A stretch of 59,728 nt of DNA from Anaerocolumna aminovalerica. GTDB lineage: Bacteria; Bacillota; Clostridia; Lachnospirales; Lachnospiraceae. The stretch is from the NCBI RefSeq assembly GCF_900115365.1, contig NZ_FOWD01000026.1, forward strand, positions 1 through 59,728, read 5' to 3'. A program made the translations under genes and the position numbers. Every line of letters begins with the position of its first letter. Position 1 is the stretch's first letter. Positions 45,632 through 51,554 of the stretch are shown here, in pieces. The notes beneath the pieces were generated by a model. That model was given only the letters and a program-made list of their open reading frames with translations. It ran no database searches and was not told where the DNA came from.

Positions 45632-46462
45632 ATGTCTGAAAATAAAAATGAATACTTAACAACTGGACAATTTGCAAAAATCTGTGGAATCCCTAAGCAT
45701 ATTTTATTTCATTATGATCAGATAAATCTTTTTCAACCTGAGATCACAAAAGAGAATGGCTACCGCTATTACTCCTTCCGGCAACTGGATACTTTTTCTA
45801 TTATCTCTGCACTAAAAAGGCTAGGAATGCCACTAAAAGAAATTAAAAAGTACATGGATGAAAGAAACCCTGCAAAATTAGTAGACTTACTGGAACAAAA
45901 ATCTGATGAAGTGGCTAAGGAAATTATAAAATTAAAAAACACGAAACGTGAGATAGATTCTCTTAAGAATTTAACAGAAAATGCCTTATCCGCAGAATAC
46001 AACATCATTAAGCCTGCTTATCATAAAAGCATGAAAGCTATATGCAGTACTTTAATGGATAACGGCAATGACAATTCTTACTCCATTTTTGTAACAGAAC
46101 TGATCGCATTCCGAAACAGCAGTAATGCAAGTATGATTGATTTTCTGGGAGCCTCACTTACCATTGATAATATCCGGGAAAAAAGATTCGACAGCTTTTC
46201 CTTCTTATATACGAAAACAAACAATACTGATAAGAAAAACAACACTCTGGTGCGAAAAGAAGGTTGGTATCTTCAGGTTTATTATAAGGGAAGTTACCGT
46301 AATATCAGTGAAATGTATACAAAGATTATACAGTATGCAAAAGAGCATCAGATAAAACTTGGGAAAAATGCTTATGAGGAATATCTTATATTCGAGATAG
46401 GTACAAAAAATAAAGACGATTATGTTACGTTGATCTTGGTTGAAATTGAAGGCGAACCATAG
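45632..46462 (+). CDS. MerR-family multidrug-responsive activator (BmrR-like)
   Basis: The N-terminal MerR HTH ([26 protein letters not shown] and [16 protein letters not shown], about 8-75) is followed by a coiled-coil dimerisation helix (about 80-120) and a C-terminal GyrI-like effector domain (about 125-275). This layout matches BmrR-type regulators that bind lipophilic cations. It is divergent from the heterodimeric exporter and faces its 19-bp-spacer promoter, so regulation of that exporter is very likely. CCGAGGTA precedes the ATG. A hairpin lies just downstream. Confidence 0.9.
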   Translation: MSENKNEYLTTGQFAKICGIPKHILFHYDQINLFQPEITKENGYRYYSFRQLDTFSIISALKRLGMPLKEIKKYMDERNPAKLVDLLEQKSDEVAKEIIKLKNTKREIDSLKNLTENALSAEYNIIKPAYHKSMKAICSTLMDNGNDNSYSIFVTELIAFRNSSNASMIDFLGASLTIDNIREKRFDSFSFLYTKTNNTDKKNNTLVRKEGWYLQVYYKGSYRNISEMYTKIIQYAKEHQIKLGKNAYEEYLIFEIGTKNKDDYVTLILVEIEGEP

Positions 46463-46475
46463 AAACATTAAAGAA

Positions 46476-46518
46476 ACAGAGGCAGAAAGTATGGCAATAT
46501 TCCAATTTCTGACTCTGT
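46476..46518. terminator. terminator hairpin after the merR-type gene
   Basis: ACAGAG-G-CAGAAA (46476-46488) pairs with TTTCTG-A-CTCTGT (46506-46518), 12 bp with one mismatch, between convergent frames. Confidence 0.6.
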
Positions 46519-46591
46519 ATTATTATAATTCTAAGCATAAAAATAGGTCTTCACAACTCTTCTTTACCTTCCACAGTGACATAAATAATCT

Positions 46592-47160
46592 CTAGATTTT
46601 TATAGGTATTCGGCTGATAGCACCGGAGAGCAGCCGAATCAGTACAACAATCAGCAATAGTGATATACAAAGCTGTGTGGTCTCAGGTAAGTGAAGCAGC
46701 ATGGATGTGGCATTCATGATATGGAAGCAAGCAATGGCATATAATATTCCCAAAAAAGCGGTATGCAATTTTCCAAACCGAAAGCCGATAGCAGCCGTTG
46801 CAGCCATTTTTTTCTCCTGCTCAGTAAGCTGGCAGAAGAAAACAGCTTCTTTCTGATTACCAAGAATCCGCTGGGAAAGAAGTTCCCTGCCCTCCACAAA
46901 GCGATCTACTGCTTCCCAGTCTCCTGTTATTGCAGTTCCTTTTTGACGGAGAGCGTCACAATCATCATGGGCAAACACCTGTCCTTCATGCAAGATAACC
47001 ATATCGCTGAATAATGTCTCCATCTCATTGATATAGTGTGTGGAGAATAGGATTAACTTCGGTTTCCTCATATAATCCTCCAGCAGCTCACTGATAAACA
47101 GTTTTCTCATTGCAGCATCCATGCCCAGATGGTCATCTCCATCACTCCAAATTAAATCAT
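46592..47160 (-). pseudogene. ABC transporter ATPase, N-terminally truncated
   Basis: The frame keeps the end of an ABC ATPase: DDHLGMDAAMRKLF (Walker B/D-loop region), then LILFSTHYINEMETLFSDMVILHEGQVF with the switch His. A C-terminal hydrophobic region has two TM segments. Walker A and the signature motif are missing. Upstream, in-frame TGA TGA stops occur at 47161-47166, exactly where the duplicated leader begins. The gene was therefore cut by the rearrangement that placed that leader. An ATG at 47122 could still be read, but the product would not be an ATPase. Confidence 0.8.
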
Positions 47161-47168
47161 GTCATCAC

Positions 47169-47196
47169 TTGACAACCTCTATTTTCATGCTATACT
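47169..47196 (+). promoter_or_regulatory. promoter of the first leader copy
   Basis: TTGACA (47169-47174), 16 bp, TATACT (47191-47196). It is the same promoter as at 49279-49306 apart from two spacer bases. Confidence 0.75.
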
Positions 47197-47210
47197 AAAA
47201 CAGTCACAAA

Positions 47211-47344
47211 TGCCCTAAAAACAAGGTCTATGGGCTATATAAACCGTGTGTTCGAGACCTTCCACACGTAAAACAAAACATTCAGAAGTGTTCTTTTATC
47301 TAGTTCTATCAGCCTTTATCATTCCCTTGGATGAAGGCTTTTTT
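47211..47344 (+). ncRNA. orphan copy of the queT leader (candidate preQ1 aptamer) running into a terminator
   Basis: P1 is GCCC (47212-47215)/GGGC (47232-47235), and the second hairpin is CGTGTG (47245-47250)/CACACG (47263-47268). Loop AAGGTCT (47223-47229) can pair with loop AGACCTT (47255-47261). No ORF follows: an intrinsic terminator (47311-47344) comes about 40 nt later. The predicted product is an RNA of roughly 140 nt. Confidence 0.6.
47311..47344 (+). terminator. intrinsic terminator after the orphan leader
   Basis: AGCCTTTATC (47311-47320) pairs with GATGAAGGCT (47330-47339) over 10 bp, followed by a T6 run. Confidence 0.85.
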
Positions 47345-47421
47345 AAGAATTTAGGCTTTATCACCTTTTATCTGATTTCATCTGAAAAATACCGAGTTGA
47401 GTCAGAAAATTGAGTCAAAAA

Positions 47422-47459
47422 AAGAGTGCTATCCACTTGAGCTAGCACTCTTCTTTTTA
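47422..47459. terminator. second intrinsic terminator
   Basis: AAGAGTGCTA (47422-47431) and TAGCACTCTT (47443-47452) form a 10-bp stem with an A-run before and CTTTTTAT after. Confidence 0.75.
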
Positions 47460-47460
47460 T

Positions 47461-47638
47461 CGTTCCCTTAATCGGGTCTTTAACATACGTTCCTTTAATC
47501 AGGTCAAAATTATTAACGTACATACATATTATATGCAATTATACACAAAAAACGCTAACAATATAGCGTTTTTTAAAATTTTATCGTTTCCTTAATCGGA
47601 TCTTTTTTATATACTTTTACCGTTCCCTCAATTGGGTC
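47461..47638. repeat. four 18-bp direct repeats with compensatory changes
   Basis: CGTTCCCTTAATCGGGTC at 47461, CGTTCCTTTAATCAGGTC at 47488, CGTTTCCTTAATCGGATC at 47585 and CGTTCCCTCAATTGGGTC at 47621. Bases 5-7 and 14-16 form a dyad (CCC/GGG). In copies 2 and 3 each arm change is matched by its partner (CCT/AGG and TCC/GGA). Spacing is irregular: 27, 97 and 36 bp. Confidence 0.75.
47547..47574. terminator. intrinsic terminator inside the repeat array
   Basis: AAAAAACGCTA (47547-47557) and TAGCGTTTTTT (47564-47574) form an 11-bp perfect stem with a 6-nt loop. It is symmetrical and likely terminates the minus-strand PemK-like unit. Confidence 0.8.
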
Positions 47639-47734
47639 AAATTAATAATAACATATTTTATATATTTATGCAACACTTATTTTTATCTTTTTTCTTTACT
47701 ATATTTCTCTGCAAAGTCACTAAATTCACAAATA

Positions 47735-48595
47735 TTATGTAATATTATCAATTAATGCTTTTGCATTGTTTATTTTGTCTTGATTATTGGAAAATAATGC
47801 TTTTACTATTTCCTTTCTCCTTTTATAACGATTTTCCTTATAGTATATATGTTCTGTATACAATGATTTATGTTGAGCAGAGTCAAATTTATCTTTGTCA
47901 ATTTTTTTTGCTTTCACATTATACTCTATGGTATTACAACTATATTTAATTATAGCATTGTTATCATCTGTCACAGTAAACGAATAATCATATATTAATC
48001 TATATCCATGAAGTAATTCTACTGTATTATAATCCAATATCCAATTTGCATTTATCTCTTGAATGTAATCGCATAAACACTTGCCTTCATTTAACAAAAA
48101 CAACTTTATGCCATCATTTATTCTTATTATCTGTAAGTCGCTTAATACAACTTTCAAATTATTTCCTTGGCGATCTGCTATATTATTTCCACTTGATGTA
48201 TTAATCTGAAACCATGGTGATATCCTTTTTCGTGATACTTCTCTTATCTTGCCCAGATGAACCCAGCTTTCTTTTATATCCAAACAATCTCTAGAAGTAA
48301 CAAAGTTTTCTATTTTTCCTATTGTAAATGTCTTCATTGACTCTAACTTAGGTTGGCTAGTCATAGGAATTACAATAATGCTCTCATCATTAGGTGGTGC
48401 ACTCCACACAATAGCAAAGTGAGTATCATTATATTCTGTTCCTAATCCTGTAAATTCACAACTAACTATATTACCTCTTTTTAATTGAGGTAAATATGCA
48501 TTATTTGTTCCTCTTTCAACCTTCACTGAACTTAATTGTGTAACTCTAATAACATTATCAAGTATCATTTTATTCATATTTTCTCTGCTACCCAT
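47735..48595 (-). CDS. MazF/PemK-like protein with C-terminal extension
   Basis: Residues about 38-150 follow the MazF/PemK barrel: LKRGNIVSCEFTG, FAIVWSAPPNDESIIVIPMTS and WVHLGKIREVSRKRI. MazF-type toxins cut mRNA at short sequences. The protein is 286 aa, more than twice the usual 110-120. Its extra 130 C-terminal residues include a Lys/Arg-rich helix (YYKENRYKRRKEIVKAL) and are not recognised. No typical small antitoxin overlaps it; a separate 89-aa gene lies 163 bp upstream. AGAGGAG precedes the ATG. It sits between two copies of the same leader, in DNA that looks inserted. Confidence 0.6.
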   Translation of the reverse strand: MGSRENMNKMILDNVIRVTQLSSVKVERGTNNAYLPQLKRGNIVSCEFTGLGTEYNDTHFAIVWSAPPNDESIIVIPMTSQPKLESMKTFTIGKIENFVTSRDCLDIKESWVHLGKIREVSRKRISPWFQINTSSGNNIADRQGNNLKVVLSDLQIIRINDGIKLFLLNEGKCLCDYIQEINANWILDYNTVELLHGYRLIYDYSFTVTDDNNAIIKYSCNTIEYNVKAKKIDKDKFDSAQHKSLYTEHIYYKENRYKRRKEIVKALFSNNQDKINNAKALIDNIT

Positions 48596-48758
48596 TATTC
48601 ACTCCTCTACTGCATGTCAGTACATTTTCATATGTCTGCTTTATTTTTGGAGAGTCAAAAGTTCAATACCAATTAACACTTTAAATTGAAAATAACTTTT
48701 ACCTCTCCAGTACTAATGCATATCAAATTATTATTTCCTCGTATTAGTGCTAATTGCT

Positions 48759-49028
48759 TTATTTATCAGCATAACTATTTCTTACTTTCTCAATTCCAGT
48801 ACGACCGTGAGGATTAGTACCATATCCATCAATAATATCGGCATCGTAATTACCTATAATTGGCTTAAGTCGTGTGTTGTACCAATCCGTTATACTAGTA
48901 TTTACTGCTGCCTTTCTGTCGTAATTATATTCATCAAATAAAGTTTCTTTCGAGCATCTTATTACGACCTTAATCTCTTCTTTTTCAAAAATTTGCCTTT
49001 CTAAATCAGTTGCAGATACTTTACCCAT
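48759..49028 (-). CDS. small protein of unknown function, possible partner of the PemK-like gene
   Basis: An 89-aa, mostly charged protein with no TM and no recognised domain. Visible segments are VSATDLERQIFEKEEIKVVI and DWYNTRLKPIIGNYDADIID. It has a near-consensus promoter with a palindromic operator and a weak AAAGGG ribosome-binding site. Upstream position, same strand and small size would suit an antitoxin or a regulator of the PemK-like gene, but the 163-bp gap is larger than in typical toxin-antitoxin pairs. Function is not assigned. Confidence 0.5.
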   Translation of the reverse strand: MGKVSATDLERQIFEKEEIKVVIRCSKETLFDEYNYDRKAAVNTSITDWYNTRLKPIIGNYDADIIDGYGTNPHGRTGIEKVRNSYADK

Positions 49029-49054
49029 TTTATAAGCCCTTTCTATTACTATTT

Positions 49055-49119
49055 ATTAATACGTATTTAATATAATGTTAATACGACTTTATATTAAGCT
49101 TATTATTGTGTTTTGTCAA
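49055..49119 (-). promoter_or_regulatory. strong promoter and operator of the 89-aa gene
   Basis: On the minus strand, TTGACA (49114-49119), 17 bp, TAATAT (49091-49096). ATTAATACGTATTTAAT (49055-49071) is a near-perfect palindrome just downstream. Its half-site TTAATACG recurs at 49079-49086, 22 bp (two helical turns) away. Confidence 0.7.
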
Positions 49120-49150
49120 CGCTTTTTAAATATAATTTTTATTGAAATCA

Positions 49151-49242
49151 GGACCACCAGTGTGAACTGGTGGTTTGCTCTGTCCCTGTAAAGGACTATT
49201 GCCGGCATGAACCTCAAAGGTCCTTCGAAAGTAAAGGCCTCA
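49151..49242 (+). mobile_element. IS200/IS605-type right-end-like block (remnant)
   Basis: Compact hairpins lie in series: ACCACCAGT-GTGA-ACTGGTGGT (49153-49174, 9 bp), GTCC/GGAC (49182-49196), ACCT/AGGT (49211-49221). The block ends in GGCCTCAA. Serial hairpins with a TCAA-type terminus recall the right end and omega-RNA scaffold of IS605-group elements. No tnpA or tnpB is present. The match is by pattern and memory only. Confidence 0.4.
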
Positions 49243-49278
49243 ACCGTACCTAAATTGAGTCAAAAGTTGAGTTAACGC

Positions 49279-49306
49279 TTGACAACCCCCATTTTCATGC
49301 TATACT
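49279..49306 (+). promoter_or_regulatory. queT promoter
   Basis: TTGACA (49279-49284), 16 bp, TATACT (49301-49306). Confidence 0.8.
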
Positions 49307-49320
49307 AAAACAGTCACAAA

Positions 49321-49379
49321 TGCCCTAAAAACAAGGTCTTTGGGCGATATTAAACCGTGTGTTCGAGACCTTCCACACG
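49321..49379 (+). promoter_or_regulatory. candidate preQ1 riboswitch (probably class III) of queT
   Basis: P1 is GCCC (49322-49325)/GGGC (49342-49345). The second hairpin is CGTGTG (49356-49361)/CACACG (49374-49379). AAGGTCT (49333-49339) in the first loop is fully complementary to AGACCTT (49366-49372) in the second, giving a 7-bp pseudoknot. It sits directly before queT, the typical target of preQ1 classes II and III. The class was not verified against a covariance model. Confidence 0.62.
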
Positions 49380-49406
49380 TAAAACAAAACTAAAGGAGAA
49401 TTTTAT

Positions 49407-49898
49407 ATGAGAAGCAAGAAAATTTTATTTATGACGGAAGCTGCTATTATTGCAGCTATTTATGTTGTATTAGTTTTTGCATTTGCACCAATTAGCTTTC
49501 CTGCCATACAGGCAAGAATTGCAGAGGCACTAACTATACTTCCTTTCTTTACTCCTGCTGCCATTCCGGGAGTTACCATTGGTTGTCTGTTATCTAATCT
49601 TTTGATTGGCGCAGATATTCTGGATGTCATCTTTGGTACTCTTGCAACCTTACTTGGCACTATGGGTTCCTACCTATTAAGAAAGAACAAGTTCTTAGTT
49701 CCCCTTCCACCCATTATTGCCAATGCCCTAATTATACCATGGGTCCTGCGTTACGCTTATGGTGCACCTGAGGCAATCCCATTTCTAATGCTTACGGTAG
49801 GCATTGGAGAAATTATTGCTTGTGGTATATTAGGTACGTTTTTATTGCTTGCATTAGATAAATATAAACATATTATCTTTCATTATAATAAAGAATAA
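49407..49898 (+). CDS. queT: queuosine precursor transporter QueT
   Basis: A small multi-pass S-component-like protein that takes up preQ1/preQ0-type queuosine precursors, probably with an ECF energy module encoded elsewhere. Five or six hydrophobic segments cover 163 aa. The family segments FAPISFPAIQARIAEALTIL, PFFTPAAIPGVTIGCLLSNL and DVIFGTLATLLGTMGSYLLR are clear. AAAGGAG lies 8 nt before the ATG. The structured leader upstream supports preQ1-responsive control. It is a single-gene unit closed by a palindromic terminator. Confidence 0.93.
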   Translation: MRSKKILFMTEAAIIAAIYVVLVFAFAPISFPAIQARIAEALTILPFFTPAAIPGVTIGCLLSNLLIGADILDVIFGTLATLLGTMGSYLLRKNKFLVPLPPIIANALIIPWVLRYAYGAPEAIPFLMLTVGIGEIIACGILGTFLLLALDKYKHIIFHYNKE

Positions 49899-50070
49899 CT
49901 GTTAAACCTGTTGCAAATGCCATTTTGTAGCCTCTTACCTAAAGGAATCTCCTTATGAAGACGGTTTTTTCTAAAACTACAGAACTACATGTTTGCATTT
50001 TGACAGATACAGGGACAGAAACAAGATATAGCATATTTAATAATAATTAAAAATAAGGTCGATTTATATG

Positions 50071-50097
50071 GACTTCCATAATTATGGAAGTCTTTTT
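50071..50097 (+). terminator. queT terminator
   Basis: A 22-bp perfect palindrome (50071-50092, arms GACTTCCATAA) followed by a T-run. Confidence 0.8.
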
Positions 50098-50204
50098 AAT
50101 ATTAATATAATCTTAATATTTCCACCTATGGTTCTTACTTGATATCAATTGGAATAAATGGTAAACTGTTTTTATAAATTTTATTTTCTTTTCTGCTATT
50201 AAAA

Positions 50205-50230
50205 GGCACTAAAGTGCCAGAATCGAGGTT
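50205..50230 (+). promoter_or_regulatory. recurrent hairpin-GAATCGAGGT leader of the zinc-ribbon gene
   Basis: GGCAC-TAAA-GTGCC (50205-50218) is followed by AGAATCGAGGTT and the ATG at 50235. Compared with the kinase-gene copies (GGTGC/GCACC), two stem pairs have changed in a compensatory way. Confidence 0.65.
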
Positions 50231-50234
50231 TATT

Positions 50235-50684
50235 ATGTCCAAGATATCCAAAGAACGTAAAGTAACTTATTATATTGGAATGGGATTAATGATAATAGGC
50301 TTTCTACTATTTATCTCTGTGTTCTTTCAAGTTGCAAGCTTTACAAATGATCCCTTCTCTATGACAAACACAGAACCTTCCTTTTCCAACGCTATATTCG
50401 GTTTTATTCTTATTGCTATTGGCGGTATTGTCTCTAATGTTGGAGCGAAGGGTGCTGCCGGTTCCGGCATGATTCTGGATCCGGATCAGGCCAGAGAGGA
50501 TCTGAAACCATTTAATGAAGCAAAAGGCCAAATGTTAAATGATGTGATTAGTAACATAGATGTAGCGAACAATTTGGCTAAACCGGCAGAGGAAAAAGAA
50601 GTTATAAAAATAAAATGCAGAAGCTGCGGAACACTTAATGAAGAAGATGCGAAGTTCTGTAAGGACTGCGGAGAAACTTTGTAA
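50235..50684 (+). CDS. two-TM membrane protein with C-terminal zinc ribbon
   Basis: A 149-aa protein of unknown function. Two TM segments (about 13-36, IGMGLMIIGFLLFISVFF; and 55-72, AIFGFILIAIGGIVSNVG) are followed by a linker and a zinc ribbon (KCRSCGTLNEEDAKFCKDCG, about 128-147). The ATG at 50235 sits behind GAGGTT; an in-frame start at 50214 would fall in the leader hairpin. It shares both the zinc-ribbon-tail architecture and the leader type with mscL in this window. Confidence 0.75.
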   Translation: MSKISKERKVTYYIGMGLMIIGFLLFISVFFQVASFTNDPFSMTNTEPSFSNAIFGFILIAIGGIVSNVGAKGAAGSGMILDPDQAREDLKPFNEAKGQMLNDVISNIDVANNLAKPAEEKEVIKIKCRSCGTLNEEDAKFCKDCGETL

Positions 50685-50795
50685 CTGTATATCTATAATT
50701 CTAATAAAATTTTATCAATAATGTGCTATACAAATTATTATTTAGTTTTTTCTAATTCCTTTATATAAGACTTAGCAATTAATTAAAGTAATACA

Positions 50796-50834
50796 AAAAG
50801 TAGACAAGTGAAATTAAAACATTGCCTACTTTTT
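50796..50834. terminator. terminator after the zinc-ribbon gene
   Basis: AAAAAGTAG-A-CAA (50796-50808) pairs with TTG-C-CTACTTTTT (50822-50834), giving 12 pairs and one mismatch. Confidence 0.7.
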
Positions 50835-50974
50835 ATTTTATTACTTCCGGTAATCTATTAATATTAGGATGTAAACTCACCTTCCGGGCAATTATCTAAA
50901 TCTCTTATATTTCAAGAGATAGGTTATTTATAAGTTTCGATGCTTCTCTAAGAAATATTTATGGAGGTGATTAC

Positions 50975-51293
50975 ATGTCTAAATATGAAAAATTTGTACG
51001 TGATCGTATAACACAGCTTAGGCTACGGAAAGGAATATCCGAATATCAATTAAGTTATGATTTAGGACATAGCAGAGGGTATATTTACAATATTACTTCA
51101 GGAAAATCCCTTCCCCCCCTTAACAGAGCTTTTTGCGATTTGCGAATATTTCAATATTACTCCGGTAGAGTTTTTTGATGATAAACTTTCCACTCCTGAA
51201 CTTGTTCATAAAGCAGTGGAAGGATTAAAAGAATTGGATGACAATGATGTCTTGATGATACTAAACCATATTAACCGTCTAAGAAGGAAATAA
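50975..51293 (+). pseudogene. XRE-family HTH regulator with a frameshift in a C7 tract
   Basis: The first frame encodes a Cro/C1-type HTH (FVRDRITQLRLRKGISEYQLSYDLGHSRGYIYNITSGKSLPPL) and ends early at 51178. Removing one C from the C7 run at 51113-51119 restores a continuous 105-aa protein continuing TELFAICEYFNITPVEFFDD and ending ILNHINRLRRK at 51293. That continuation is the normal end of this small XRE family. The change could be a sequencing error, a real mutation or slippage-based phase variation. GGAGGTGA precedes the ATG, and a terminator follows the restored stop by 6 bp. Confidence 0.8.
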
Positions 51294-51298
51294 GTAAC

Positions 51299-51334
51299 AG
51301 CCACTTGCCAAATTTAACAGCAAGTGGCTTTTTA
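51299..51334 (+). terminator. terminator after the XRE gene
   Basis: AGCCACTTGC (51299-51308) and GCAAGTGGCT (51320-51329) form a 10-bp stem followed by a T-run. Its position after the restored stop supports the longer reading frame. Confidence 0.85.
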
Positions 51335-51554
51335 TTTTCATGGAAGTTTCTGATTTTCTTTAATTTCACCCTGTGATAAATCTAACTTATGTAATTAAGC
51401 AAGATTAATTTATTCTAAAATTGTTTGTAAATACAATAAACTGCCATTCTTAAGCACAAAATCCCGTTGTACTCTACCAATGACAGTTTATTCATTATAT
51501 AACCTATTATAAAATTGTTTATAAGAACCCTAAATACCTATTCTATTCCAGATA

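Noticed and set aside
47211-47268. mini-ykkC (guanidine-II) riboswitch
   Set aside because: Two hairpins are present, but their loops lack the ACGR motif and instead pair with each other over 7 bp. The queT context points to preQ1.
47461-47638. CRISPR array
   Set aside because: Only four short repeats with irregular spacing (27, 97 and 36 bp start to start), a terminator inside, and no cas genes.
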